Below, one piece after another: positions 43,626-52,316 of a DNA stretch of 64,000 nt; the first letter of the stretch is position 1, and every line of letters begins with the position of its first letter. The notes below the pieces were generated by a model. That model was given only the letters and a program-made list of their open reading frames with translations, did no database searches and was not told the origin of the DNA. Made by a program: the position numbers and the translations under genes. Source of the stretch: CAYFQB01 sp964345225 (GTDB lineage: Bacteria; Nitrospirota; Thermodesulfovibrionia; Thermodesulfovibrionales; UBA6898). The stretch spans positions 29,453 to 93,452 of the forward strand of contig CAYFQB010000066.1 of NCBI GenBank assembly GCA_964345225.1, written 5' to 3'.

Positions 43626-44645
43626 TTAAAGATTTGGCTTATTTTTGCCAACAGGAAGATTAGCTGGTTGCCCATTTGGATACTTAGTTAATATTTTATC
43701 TATGTTTTGAGGCGTCCTACCAGAAACTATTGCACCGGCATTCTTCCCTCTATAAATAACAAATATTGGTAAAACATGCAAATATTTTGTTTTTGGATAG
43801 AATTGTATTCCGTACAATATTCTTTGGTCTTCTTCTTCTCTTATATGTGTTAGAAAAAATTTTGTATATTGTAAAAGGTTTGTCCCACTCAATTCCTTGA
43901 TGTCTATCACATGACCTTCCTCAATATTATTGTCCAGTTGTATTCTGTCAATGTATATTCTTATCCAAGGATCATTTAAACCAATGACTTTGTCAGGAAT
44001 ATTGGGTATAAAGCTTTTCTTAAGAAATAAATAATCCTTATCTGTTATATCACTAGCATTTCTCTTCCACTTATAATAATTTCTTATAAAATCTTCCCTC
44101 CCTCCAAATCTCCTTACCTTAGAATTTTCTAATAAATTAAGAATTTCATCTTTTTTTTCTTTTATCGCTTTTTTAAATTTATCTGGATTTCCGCTGTAGG
44201 CATTCAGAAGCTCTCTTCTTACGTTATACGTCAATTCTATTCCACTACTTTTCAACAAATTTTTAATATGTTCCCTGTTTGCCAATGTTTCATCTTTTAA
44301 ATCCAACAACCCATCCAGAGTTCTGCCCTCTATACTTAAAAAACTCCGCTGGGTTCTTCTTCCCTCTTCCAAAATCAATTTGCTTTCAGTTTTTGATAAC
44401 CTGTACCAAATACCCCATTCTCTATTTTTCTCATACTTAGATATTTTTACATAAAAGTCCATATAAGTTTTGTTTGGGGTATCACTGCTTTTAATAGATT
44501 CAGCAAAATATTCTATTAAAGGTTCTTTATCTTTTGAAAAAAAATTACCCACATCTTTTTTAAGTATACTTTTGCCTATTTCATGCTTCTCCTTCAAATC
44601 TTTTAACAACCAACCTATATCATCTACTGGATATAATGTCTTCAT
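43626..44645 (-). CDS. Orphan protein of unknown function
   Basis: A 339-residue hydrophilic, lysine-rich protein with no signal peptide or membrane segment and no family I recognise. The first 200 residues are predicted helical; the last 130 look like a mixed alpha/beta domain with VIDIKELSG, RILYGIQFYPKTKYLHVLPIF and a proline-rich tail. The gene is very AT-rich compared with neighbours and lies between the unusual region at 43287-43625 and tRNA-Pro, so it may be acquired DNA. It has no ribosome site of note. Confidence 0.6.
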   Translation of the reverse strand: MKTLYPVDDIGWLLKDLKEKHEIGKSILKKDVGNFFSKDKEPLIEYFAESIKSSDTPNKTYMDFYVKISKYEKNREWGIWYRLSKTESKLILEEGRRTQRSFLSIEGRTLDGLLDLKDETLANREHIKNLLKSSGIELTYNVRRELLNAYSGNPDKFKKAIKEKKDEILNLLENSKVRRFGGREDFIRNYYKWKRNASDITDKDYLFLKKSFIPNIPDKVIGLNDPWIRIYIDRIQLDNNIEEGHVIDIKELSGTNLLQYTKFFLTHIREEEDQRILYGIQFYPKTKYLHVLPIFVIYRGKNAGAIVSGRTPQNIDKILTKYPNGQPANLPVGKNKPNL

Positions 44646-44872
44646 TTTAACTACCGTACATCTAGAATAAATATTACCATTATAATTATATAGTAGGAAA
44701 TCATTTTATAAAAACTTTTCCACATCTCGAGATGGACGGACCATCAATAAATTTTATAAACTATGCTCGCGGACATGAAATAATATATTATATTTTTCTT
44801 CTCGTAATAAACATTGGCAGAAGCGAAAGCAAGAAGAAGGAAATTTCCCCCCAAACTCCCCAATGTTCAATC

Positions 44873-44950
<78 letters not shown>

Positions 44951-45015
44951 AAATATATACATTAATAGAAAATAAAAGTAAAAATCAAACAGATGCAATC
45001 TCAGGTGATGTAATC

Positions 45016-45732
45016 CTAATAATTAATAATATCTAAATAATCCTCGATATCTTGTGCTTCTTTACCAGTTGCACTGAGCCTTTTAAGGTTTAGGTCGTCA
45101 ATGGCCTTTTCTATGTCACCTTTATAGACAGGATGAAGTTCTATTGCCTTTGTAATGGCAGTTGATGCATCTCCGTATCTGTTCATTGCGTTGTAACAGA
45201 GAGCAAGTCCAAAATATGGGAGGTATAAATCCGGAGCCCTATTAATTGCTTGTTTAAATGAATTTATAGCTAAATCGTATTTGCCAAGCCTGTAATATGA
45301 ATTACCCATATTGAGATAGGCTTTTTCAGGTGTGGGATAAAGAAGATTAGAGATTGCTTTTTCATAAAAGGATATGGCTAATTTATAATTGCCAAGCTTT
45401 TCATAAGCGAAGCCCAGATTATTATTAGCCTCTGAATAATCTGGGTCTACCTTTATAGATTTTTCAAAATGATCTATGGCCTTTGGTATATCATCGAAAT
45501 GTAAAAGATAAATTATTCCTATTGCGTTTAGAACCTCCTTATCTTTTGGATTCAGTTCGTAAGCTTTCTGGAATTCTATAAATGCGTGCTGTATCTTATT
45601 TTCGTTAAGAAATGCTGTTCCTATCTTGTAATGTGCACTGGCATTTTCAAGGTCGTTTTTTGTAAAGACAGGACTGCAGGAGAACCCTATAGAAAGAATA
45701 AATAAAAGTGAAATTAAGTTCAGTTTATTCAA
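45016..45732 (-). CDS. TPR-repeat lipoprotein (PilF/PilW-like)
   Basis: A 238-residue protein starting at TTG with AGGAGGG upstream. The signal sequence ends in a lipobox-like IGFSC (C19). About five tetratricopeptide repeats follow (30-200), each with the pattern A...G.A......A...Y.KA......P. Such lipoproteins assist outer-membrane assembly, for example of type IV pilus secretin. No pilus gene is in the window, so the partner is unknown. Confidence 0.8.
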   Translation of the reverse strand: MNKLNLISLLFILSIGFSCSPVFTKNDLENASAHYKIGTAFLNENKIQHAFIEFQKAYELNPKDKEVLNAIGIIYLLHFDDIPKAIDHFEKSIKVDPDYSEANNNLGFAYEKLGNYKLAISFYEKAISNLLYPTPEKAYLNMGNSYYRLGKYDLAINSFKQAINRAPDLYLPYFGLALCYNAMNRYGDASTAITKAIELHPVYKGDIEKAIDDLNLKRLSATGKEAQDIEDYLDIINY

Positions 45733-45789
45733 CTGTTGTTCCCTCCTAAAAAATTATTAATTTAAACTATCAGATAATATCTGTTTAAG

Positions 45790-45829
45790 TAAACCCCGTG
45801 GAAAGCTACAGCTTTTTTTACGGGGTAGA
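45790..45829. repeat. CCCCGT hairpin, variant with AAAGCT core
   Basis: AAACCCCGT and ACGGGGTAGA enclose a nested AAAGCTACAGCTTT. The stop codon of the CYTH gene lies inside the right arm. A sister copy with AAAAGCTGTAGCTTT is at 49788-49823. Confidence 0.7.
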
Positions 45830-46372
45830 CCCTTTTGAATGGACAGACCTTTTTTTCGAGTAATATTCAGCAACCTGAAGAGAGTCCCAGGGCCTGCAAT
45901 CCTGTTTTTTGAATCCCAGATCTTCCACATATTTATGTATCTTTTTTATATCAGCACCTTCAATCTCCAGGAATTCAGGTATATATTCATATTCATTGAT
46001 ATATTTGTCAAGTTCGAAATGGATTCCTTGAAGTTCATAGGTTGTTCTGTGTTTTTTCATCTCAAGCCATGGTGAAAAACCGGTTGATTCCAGAATTGTC
46101 CTCATAGTATCGAAATCCGAGACCTCGACCTCTTTTTCTTCCCTTACCTTTGCTTCAGTGTTTTCAATAAAATTTTTAAATGTTAGAACAGTTCTCTTAC
46201 CTTCTTTTCTCAGTCTGAATGTAGCCCTGCTTTTTCTTAATGAACTGTCGGGAGAGTCGTAATATATTGCATGGATTTTGTCATCAAAGACCTTTTTTGC
46301 CCCGATAGAAATCAGCTTTTCTTCTATCTTTTCCCTGTCTATCTCGAGAATCTTTATCTCGGTTTCAATCAT
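45818..46372 (-). CDS. CYTH-domain protein (class IV adenylate cyclase/CyaB-like)
   Basis: A 184-residue CYTH protein. ExExK is at E3, E5 and K7. RLRKEGKRTVLTFK and EIEG...I...LG follow in the usual order of the tunnel fold that handles triphosphates. Members of this length are labelled class IV adenylate cyclase or thiamine-triphosphatase-like; activity cannot be told. The last residues (KGSTP) and the stop codon are encoded by a hairpin repeat, so the original C-terminus may have been altered by its insertion. Confidence 0.87.
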   Translation of the reverse strand: MIETEIKILEIDREKIEEKLISIGAKKVFDDKIHAIYYDSPDSSLRKSRATFRLRKEGKRTVLTFKNFIENTEAKVREEKEVEVSDFDTMRTILESTGFSPWLEMKKHRTTYELQGIHFELDKYINEYEYIPEFLEIEGADIKKIHKYVEDLGFKKQDCRPWDSLQVAEYYSKKRSVHSKGSTP

Positions 46373-46439
46373 GGCAGAATCCGCTTAAAGTTAGTAAATT
46401 TCTCATCTCCCTCTTCAAATGCATTTTTTGGGTTAAAGG

Positions 46440-48455
46440 TTAGATTGAAGAATATTCCTCCCAGGTAATTGTCCTGTCCTTCCCCTGCATTTTCCCCCTG
46501 TATAATGCCTTGTCTGCGTTTACTATTAATTTCTTGGACTTCACCCCGTCAGAAGGGAAGGTAGAGATCCCGATACTTACGGTAATATTTTTTTTAGGAT
46601 AGAACTTCCACGTAGGTTCTAATTTTTGTTTTACTGTATTTCTTATCCTTTCGGCAACAAGTGAAGCTTCATGTTTTTCTGTCTGGGGCATAATTACTGC
46701 AAACTCCTCACCTCCTATTCGTGCCAGTACATCAATTGCCCTTAACGATTCATGTATTAACCGAGATATCCTTTTTAATATGTAATCACCGGCGGGATGT
46801 CCCTCGGTATCATTGAATAGTTTGAAATCATCGATGTCTATTATGCATAAAGAAAAATTCAAGTTATGCCGTTCTGAACGGTCTATTTCCTCAGATAATC
46901 TTTCCTGAAAATATCTTCTATTATAAAGATTGGTAAGGGAGTCGGTAATAGAAAGTTCTTTCATATATTCAGCTATGTTATAGTAGGCCGATCCTTTTAA
47001 TACTATGGAAGCATAGTTGCCAAAATAGTGGATTAATGCAAGATCCTCTTCTGAAAATATCTCACCGGTAATTTTGTCTGATACATTAAGAACGCCTATT
47101 GTTTCTTCCCCCACTTTTAACGGGATACTTATAAATGAAGATGTTTTATACCTGGGTTTGCTTCTCACCGAGAAATCTTTTTCGATATCTTTAGAAATAA
47201 TGGGAATATTCTCTTTGAATACTTTTCCTGCAATTCCTTCACCGGGCTGGATTTTCAGATCCTTTAGAAGCAATCTGTTTATTCCGTGAACTGCTTTAAT
47301 ACTCAACTCTCCCTCGCCGTTATCGGCAAGCATCAGTGATCCCTTTTCAGCCTTTGAGATCCTGACAGCGGTGTCCAGAATGGAGGTGTAAAGAACCTCA
47401 GGTTGATCGAACATAAGATTTAATCCGGATGTTGCAAAGTTCAGTATGGTCATTTCTTTCATCCTGTCGCTGTACTCATTTTGTACTGAGACAGTAGCTG
47501 AAAGAAAATTTATAAGCTGACAGAGTTCGGAAACCTCTTCTACCTCTTTCTTTTTAAGAGTTGTGTTAAAAAGACACAGGAGTCGGGTTCCCATTTTGTT
47601 TGAAAAAATGGGGAACAGATATATAGATTCGATCTGCTTCTCAAGACCGAGATCCCTGATATCAACAGGGTTGTCGTAGAAAATAGGTCGTTCCCCCTTG
47701 ATAGTTTCATAGATCAACCATGTGCTTTTGTTGAAATTTAAGTTAGCAATATGTTCTTTCAGTCTTCCGGCTGAGAAAACGGTTTTAAATACACTACCTC
47801 TTTCTTCCATTAATGAAAGGGAGTCAACACTGAAAAGGAATATAAGAATATCAGACATTAGCGCATGTATTCCATCAAGTGAGATATCTTCTTCTACGTT
47901 TGAAAGAAGTCTTAAAATTGTTTTTGTCCGCTGGTATTTTTTACTGTATAACCTGTTTTCATATCCGTTTTTAACGGAAGAATAAAATAATTTCTGTATA
48001 TAAAGTGAAACTTCTTGAATTTTTTCATAATCCATTATCAGGATTTTTTTAGAGAATGCTTCAATCTGCTGTATTGAAAGTTGGTATTTGTAGGTTGATT
48101 TTGAAATGAATTCATTAAAATCGGTCAGGGAAAGGAAAAAGGCACCTCCAACAAGAATCAGAGTTATTTCATTTATATGGCAGGGTATAAAGAAGTGATA
48201 CTGGTTTGATGGAGACTTGAATATTGATATTTCATTTCTAAGGATAGAGGTATTAATTGTATCCTTAATGAAATTGTTATATTCTTCCCTTCCTGTTTTA
48301 GAAGAGGTTACCAAAGATAAAACAGGGTCTCTTAACGGGGGGGATAAAACAGGTCTGCCGTCGCCATCGTAAATCGAAACCCAGATATCAGTAAGCCCTT
48401 CTATAGTTTGTTGTACCGCAGACAGGTGCTCAAAGTTGATTAGTTCAGGGAACAT
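46440..48455 (-). CDS. GAF-domain diguanylate cyclase
   Basis: A 671-residue cytoplasmic sensor enzyme that would make c-di-GMP from two GTP. The N-terminal 120 residues resemble a PocR-type sensory domain. Two GAF-like regions follow (about 190-320 and 345-490; the second is clear, with GEGIAGKVFKENIPI and IGVLNVSDK). The GGDEF domain starts at about 500 (SITDSLTNLYNRRYF). The active site is GGEEF (581-585), and an inhibitory I-site RxxD (RAID, 572-575) lies five residues before it. This predicts an active, feedback-inhibited cyclase. It is a candidate source of ligand for the riboswitches and PilZ protein in this window. Confidence 0.92.
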   Translation of the reverse strand: MFPELINFEHLSAVQQTIEGLTDIWVSIYDGDGRPVLSPPLRDPVLSLVTSSKTGREEYNNFIKDTINTSILRNEISIFKSPSNQYHFFIPCHINEITLILVGGAFFLSLTDFNEFISKSTYKYQLSIQQIEAFSKKILIMDYEKIQEVSLYIQKLFYSSVKNGYENRLYSKKYQRTKTILRLLSNVEEDISLDGIHALMSDILIFLFSVDSLSLMEERGSVFKTVFSAGRLKEHIANLNFNKSTWLIYETIKGERPIFYDNPVDIRDLGLEKQIESIYLFPIFSNKMGTRLLCLFNTTLKKKEVEEVSELCQLINFLSATVSVQNEYSDRMKEMTILNFATSGLNLMFDQPEVLYTSILDTAVRISKAEKGSLMLADNGEGELSIKAVHGINRLLLKDLKIQPGEGIAGKVFKENIPIISKDIEKDFSVRSKPRYKTSSFISIPLKVGEETIGVLNVSDKITGEIFSEEDLALIHYFGNYASIVLKGSAYYNIAEYMKELSITDSLTNLYNRRYFQERLSEEIDRSERHNLNFSLCIIDIDDFKLFNDTEGHPAGDYILKRISRLIHESLRAIDVLARIGGEEFAVIMPQTEKHEASLVAERIRNTVKQKLEPTWKFYPKKNITVSIGISTFPSDGVKSKKLIVNADKALYRGKMQGKDRTITWEEYSSI

Positions 48456-48628
48456 TTTTACAGGTCCTAATATAGATTGAAATTTAATTATATATTTATA
48501 ATGATAAGTAAATCAAGTAGCCTCGATATTAATTTATCTAATTGTAATCTTCATTTTAGGAAAATTGTAAATTTATATGTTAGATGGCTTAACCCCTTTA
48601 TTTTCGGTCTAGAGAGCGATTTTTGTTC

Positions 48629-48657
48629 TTGACAAAATCTTTAGTTCTTGATACTGT
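48629..48657 (+). promoter_or_regulatory. Sigma-70 promoter of the HU gene
   Basis: TTGACA (48629-48634), a 17-base spacer and TACTGT (48652-48657). It lies about 50 bases before the HU ATG. Confidence 0.7.
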
Positions 48658-48708
48658 TATTTCAGTCCTATCTCGATAGAAATAATTCAAACGAAAGGGG
48701 GGAATTTA

Positions 48709-48984
48709 ATGACAAAAGCAGAACTCATTGATAAGATAGCATCAGGTGCTGGTCTCACTAAAGCAGATGCTTCAAGGGCATTAGATGCGTCACTTGACGG
48801 GGTAAAGGCATCTTTAAAGAAAGGGCAGAAGGTTACCCTTGTTGGTTTCGGGACCTTCTCGGTAACAAAAAGGAAAGCCAGAAAAGGTCGCAATCCCAAG
48901 ACAGGACAGGTTATTAATATCCCTGCTGCCAAGACACCAAAGTTTACAGCCGGCAAGGCCTTAAAAGACGCAGTAAGAAGATAG
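48709..48984 (+). CDS. hup: DNA-binding protein HU
   Basis: A 91-residue nucleoid protein of the HU/IHF family that bends and compacts DNA as a dimer. It has the typical MTKAELIDKIA start, VTLVGFGTFSV, and the DNA-arm motif GRNPKTGQVINIPA with the proline that intercalates. HU homodimer is more likely than IHF. AAAGGGGGG precedes the ATG, a consensus-like promoter lies upstream and a strong hairpin downstream, so it is probably a highly expressed single gene. Confidence 0.95.
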   Translation: MTKAELIDKIASGAGLTKADASRALDASLDGVKASLKKGQKVTLVGFGTFSVTKRKARKGRNPKTGQVINIPAAKTPKFTAGKALKDAVRR

Positions 48985-49001
48985 AATCAAAATTTATAAT
49001 T

Positions 49002-49040
49002 AAACAAGAAGGGACAAACATAGTTTGTCCCTTCTTGTTT
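49002..49040 (+). terminator. Strong hairpin after HU
   Basis: AAACAAGAAGGGACAAAC and its perfect 18-base complement enclose ATA. The T-rich 3' arm end can serve as the release tract. Confidence 0.75.
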
Positions 49041-49104
49041 CTTCATTATTCCTGTTATTTTTTTTAAAAAATACTCATTAAAGATTTTAAAAGAGGAGAA
49101 TAAA

Positions 49105-49410
49105 ATGCTTGTTGAATTCAGTATAATACCTTTAGGCTCTGGAAGTAGTATCGGGGACAGGGTTGCAGAGGTCTTGAAAATAGTCAGCTCAAGCGGGCTC
49201 CCATACAAAGTCACCCCAATGGGTACAATCGTAGAAGGTGAGTGGCAAGAATTGTTTAAACTTATCAGAAAATGTCATATGGCTGTACTCAAAAATGAGG
49301 AAAGGGTTTTAACAAATATTTCAATAGACGACCGTAAAGGTAAGCCTAAAAGACTTGACCAGAAAGTGAAATCTGTTGAAAAGAGGATAGGCAGGAAACT
49401 CAAAAAATGA
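49105..49410 (+). CDS. MTH1187-family thiamine-binding protein
   Basis: A 101-residue protein of the MTH1187/YkoF-like (DUF77) family. VEFSIIPLG at the N-terminus, GLPYKVTPMGTIVEGEW (31-47) and NISIDDRKG in the middle are its hallmarks. Members bind thiamine-type ligands and form tetramers. An AGAGGAG site precedes the ATG. It is a single gene between the HU terminator and a convergent zinc-ribbon gene. Confidence 0.9.
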   Translation: MLVEFSIIPLGSGSSIGDRVAEVLKIVSSSGLPYKVTPMGTIVEGEWQELFKLIRKCHMAVLKNEERVLTNISIDDRKGKPKRLDQKVKSVEKRIGRKLKK

Positions 49411-49417
49411 CGGGACT

Positions 49418-49450
49418 TACCCTGTAGAAAAGGCATTATCCACTCAACAG
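49418..49450. repeat. Short inverted repeat between convergent genes
   Basis: ACCCTGTAGAAAAGG and ACTCAACAGGGAT form an imperfect stem similar in layout to the CCCCGT hairpins. T-runs lie on both outer sides, so it could be a bidirectional terminator. Confidence 0.45.
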
Positions 49451-49453
49451 GGA

Positions 49454-49741
49454 TTACTTTTTGAACAGATCATCCAGTTTTCTTTTAGCCTCTTCCTTTT
49501 CTTTTTCAGAAGATGAAGAAATAGCCCCTTCCCTGTAATAGAAGTAATCACAGAAATTTGTTTTGTCTCTGACCCGCTGAAATTCAGCTTTAGGTTCAAG
49601 ACATTTATTATGAGCTGATTCGGAATAAAACTTACAGTTAAGGCATATATGCAGATCCCCTCCGCATTTCGGGCATGTTGACTTCCGCGAAAAGTATCTG
49701 TCAATCTCGATTTCTTTACTGCATAATGAGCATATCTTCAA
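49454..49741 (-). CDS. Zinc-ribbon-like small protein
   Basis: A 95-residue protein starting at TTG with AAGGGG seven bases upstream. Cysteine pairs CSLC (4-7), CPKC (23-26) and CLNC (33-36), followed by single cysteines in NKCLEP and NFCDYF, suggest one or two zinc sites. The tail is charged and probably helical. No named family is recognised, although the layout CLNCKFY...C..P is common in small zinc-ribbon proteins of Nitrospirota and Desulfobacterota. Confidence 0.7.
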   Translation of the reverse strand: MKICSLCSKEIEIDRYFSRKSTCPKCGGDLHICLNCKFYSESAHNKCLEPKAEFQRVRDKTNFCDYFYYREGAISSSSEKEKEEAKRKLDDLFKK

Positions 49742-49787
49742 CTGATAAACCCCTTTGCCCCTACTCTTTAAATTAGAGGGATAAGGC

Positions 49788-49857
49788 TTACCCCTTAAAA
49801 GCTGTAGCTTTCCACGGGGTTTACCGCCGTAATAAAGGCTTATCCTTTCTACGGCGT
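49788..49857. repeat. Two adjacent CCCCGT-type hairpins
   Basis: The first (49788-49823) has ACCCCTTAAAAGCTGTAGC facing CCACGGGGT and is a sister of the hairpin at 45790. The second (49825-49857) pairs CGCCGT with ACGGCG around AATAAAGGCTTATCCTTTCT. Confidence 0.6.
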
Positions 49858-49950
49858 TATTTCAGATGCTTTCAACTACAAACAATTGATTTTGATGATT
49901 ATAGCTTTTTAATATAAGAATTACAACTTGTATGCTTTTCATACATTCTA

Positions 49951-49979
49951 TTGACAGTAAATATTGGCTGTGATATTTT
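49951..49979 (+). promoter_or_regulatory. Sigma-70 promoter of the 30-residue gene
   Basis: TTGACA (49951-49956), 17 bases, TATTTT (49974-49979). It is 31 bases before the ATG at 50011. Confidence 0.65.
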
Positions 49980-50010
49980 TAAATTAAATTTCTTGATAGG
50001 GAGGTATAAA

Positions 50011-50103
50011 ATGTCCTGCAGACCTAAGGGCGCACCTTGCAAAACATCAAAAAAGAGCGTGAAAAAGACTACAAAAAAGGCTGCCAAAAAGACCAAGAAA
50101 TAA
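50011..50103 (+). CDS. 30-residue lysine-rich basic protein
   Basis: A tiny gene with a complete set of signals: consensus-like promoter, GGGAGG seven bases before the ATG, and a strong terminator 22 bases after the stop. Of 30 residues 13 are lysine and one arginine, with two cysteines at 3 and 10 and KKTTKKAAKKTKK-like repeats at the C-terminus, resembling histone H1/HU tails. A nucleic-acid-binding role is likely by composition only (inference). Confidence 0.75.
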   Translation: MSCRPKGAPCKTSKKSVKKTTKKAAKKTKK

Positions 50104-50124
50104 AAGTAAGGATTCAATTTTTGG

Positions 50125-50162
50125 TCACTAAAAAGGATGGCACACGCCATCCTTTTTAGTGA
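50125..50162 (+). terminator. Terminator of the 30-residue gene
   Basis: TCACTAAAAAGGATGGC pairs with GCCATCCTTTTTAGTGA around a four-base loop. The stem is near perfect and U-rich on the 3' arm. By symmetry it can also end the convergent FmdB-like transcript. Confidence 0.85.
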
Positions 50163-50210
50163 AGCTTTTTTGTAAGAATTTATCTGCCAAAATATAATCT
50201 AAAAACAGTA

Positions 50211-50378
50211 TCAGGACTTTTTATCCGTTTTTGCAAAGAAACTTCCTATCTGTTTCCTGACATCCTGACTGTCACACTTCGGACATTTTATCTGGGGATT
50301 TGATGATAATTCTTTTAATGTTAGAGATATAATGAATAAATTCTGGCAATTCTTGCATAGATATTCGTAAATGGGCAT
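50211..50378 (-). CDS. FmdB-like zinc-ribbon small protein
   Basis: A 55-residue protein beginning MPIYEYLCKNC, the standard start of the FmdB/regulatory zinc-ribbon family, with the second pair CPKC at 32-35 and a typical IGSFF further on. AGGAGG precedes the ATG at 50378. The family is widespread, with no firm function. The gene is separate from the 30-residue gene, facing it across the shared hairpin. Confidence 0.85.
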   Translation of the reverse strand: MPIYEYLCKNCQNLFIISLTLKELSSNPQIKCPKCDSQDVRKQIGSFFAKTDKKS

Positions 50379-50513
50379 GATACACCTCCTGCTGTATTTT
50401 TAAATTATACCTTATACTAAAATTAACTATCTACATTAAAAACGTTACAGAAGAATGAAATTTTTGGAGTTTTTTATACATATCCAGCAAGGTTAATATG
50501 ATAAAATCTATCA

Positions 50514-51647
50514 GTGTTTGCTAAAGAGCTTAATGAACTGAAGAAGAAGGACCTTATACGTCAAATTATTTCGCACACATCACCGCTGCGTTCGACTATA
50601 ACAATTAAAGGCAGAAAATATATAAATTTTTCCACAAATGACTACCTCGGTCTTGCAAGCCACCCAGAGGTTATAAAAGCCTTAATCAGTGCCTTAAGGA
50701 AATATGCTTTTGGCACGGGTGCATCGAGGCTCCTTGCCGGGGGGAGCATTCTGCATGAAATGCTTGAAGAGCAGATTTCGAATTTCAAAGGCACAGAATC
50801 TGCACTTGTATTTAATTCAGGCTACTCTGCCAATACCGGAATAATCCCTGTAATAGCTTCGGATGGAGATGTAATCTTCAGTGACGAATTAAACCATGCA
50901 AGCATAATTGACGGGTGCAGATTAAGTACGGCCAGGACAGTCATATACAGGCATAGGGACATGACTCACCTGAAGGCACTTATTAAGAAAGGGCGGACAG
51001 GGAGAAAGATTGTTATTACCGATACAGTTTTCAGTATGGATGGTGACATTGCACCGCTCAGTGATATTTGTGACATATGCACAAGTCATGATGCAATCCT
51101 TTATATTGACGATGCTCACGGTACGGGTGTTCTCGGAAACGGGATAGGAGCACTTGCTCATTCAAATATTAAGCCGGAGCCGTGGATAATACAGATGGGT
51201 ACATTCTCAAAGGCTTTGGGCTCTTTCGGTGCTTTTGTTGCTGGAAGTAAAGATGTAATCAAATGGATTTCCAACACTTCACGAAGCTTCATATTCTCAA
51301 CGGCCCTCCCATCATGCATAATCTCGGCTTCTATCGCAGCAATTAAATTGATAAAGAAAGACAGAACTTTAATAAAAAGGCTCTGGTCAAACAGAGAAAT
51401 GCTTATGGAAGGCCTTAAAGGTTTGCATTATGACACTATGGGAAGTGAAACCCCTATTATTCCCTTAAGGGCAGACTCGATCAAAGATGCACTCAGGTTA
51501 TCAAGATATCTATATAAAAAAGGTATATATGTACCTGCGATAAGGCCGCCTTCTGTCAGAGAGCCAAGAATCAGGATTACTGTTAGTGCAGCACATACCG
51601 AAAAACATATAGAATTACTGATCAGTACACTGAAGAGATTCAGGTAG
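50514..51647 (+). CDS. bioF: 8-amino-7-oxononanoate synthase-like PLP enzyme
   Basis: A 377-residue alpha-oxoamine synthase that condenses pimeloyl-ACP or -CoA with alanine in biotin synthesis. The PLP lysine is K233 in TFSKALGSFG. YLGLASHP, FGTGASRLLAG, YIDDAHGTGVLG and a C-terminal IRPPSVREPRIRITVSA support BioF rather than serine palmitoyltransferase or 2-amino-3-ketobutyrate ligase, though these are close relatives. The start is a GTG with no clear ribosome site. No other bio gene is present in the window. Confidence 0.88.
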   Translation: MFAKELNELKKKDLIRQIISHTSPLRSTITIKGRKYINFSTNDYLGLASHPEVIKALISALRKYAFGTGASRLLAGGSILHEMLEEQISNFKGTESALVFNSGYSANTGIIPVIASDGDVIFSDELNHASIIDGCRLSTARTVIYRHRDMTHLKALIKKGRTGRKIVITDTVFSMDGDIAPLSDICDICTSHDAILYIDDAHGTGVLGNGIGALAHSNIKPEPWIIQMGTFSKALGSFGAFVAGSKDVIKWISNTSRSFIFSTALPSCIISASIAAIKLIKKDRTLIKRLWSNREMLMEGLKGLHYDTMGSETPIIPLRADSIKDALRLSRYLYKKGIYVPAIRPPSVREPRIRITVSAAHTEKHIELLISTLKRFR

Positions 51648-51686
51648 TCTAAAAAAGTCCCGGTAAGTTTAGGCTGGGTGGAATAA

Positions 51687-52316
51687 TTATACTGTTGGAA
51701 TTACATACAGACATGAAGTATCACCTTTGGCTAAACTCTGTTTCCTTGTGATATCTTTCTGGAACAGGTCTCTATACATCTGAAGTTCATGTTCGCATGC
51801 TGCTTTAAATTCAATAGCAACCTTGCTTATAGGGCAATTATATTGCAATAAGTGGTAAGAGCCGTCATGTCTGTTAAGCTCAACAATATAACCCTCTGAT
51901 TCGAGAATCTCTTTAAGCCCGTTTACAAGCTCGTCAAGGTCTTTTTTGTCAGAAAGGGCATCTTTTCTCATTTGAAGGATTCTTTCATTCCGCCACGTGA
52001 ATATCTTGTCGATTTTTTCATTGCCCTCATATTTTTCAATATCCCTTAAAACCTCAATTATAAAATTGTCATAAGATTTTGGGAAAAGCCCGTTAGCAGT
52101 GTCTGTAAGCTTATAAATATATCCTGGTCTGCCAATGCCATGCTTTTTTGCAGTGTAAGTTACGATACCCTTCTTCTCAAGTAAGAGTAAATGCTGTCTT
52201 ATTCCCATGGGGGTAATATTTATGTTCTTACTGAGTTCATCTATAGACATACCGCCACTTTTTTTCAAAAGGAGTACGATACTTTTCCGGGTCATATTAT
52301 TGATAATTAGTTCCAT
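51687..52316 (-). CDS. SufR/ArsR-like winged-helix regulator with cysteines
   Basis: A 209-residue regulator. The N-terminal winged helix (about 1-72) has SIDELSKNINITPMGIRQHL and the IGRPGYIYKLT wing seen in SufR and DeoR-type repressors. The C-terminal domain has C161, C174 and C202. C161-X12-C174 matches the first spacing of the SufR [4Fe-4S] motif, but the third of the four expected cysteines is missing (two remain in place with 27 residues between). It may bind a cluster with another ligand or have lost it. No suf gene is adjacent, so the target is unknown. Confidence 0.75.
   Translation of the reverse strand: MELIINNMTRKSIVLLLKKSGGMSIDELSKNINITPMGIRQHLLLLEKKGIVTYTAKKHGIGRPGYIYKLTDTANGLFPKSYDNFIIEVLRDIEKYEGNEKIDKIFTWRNERILQMRKDALSDKKDLDELVNGLKEILESEGYIVELNRHDGSYHLLQYNCPISKVAIEFKAACEHELQMYRDLFQKDITRKQSLAKGDTSCLYVIPTV

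Noticed and set aside
49444..49704. Alternative minus-strand ORF of 86 codons
   Set aside because: It overlaps the cysteine-patterned zinc-ribbon gene in another frame and lacks a ribosome site.
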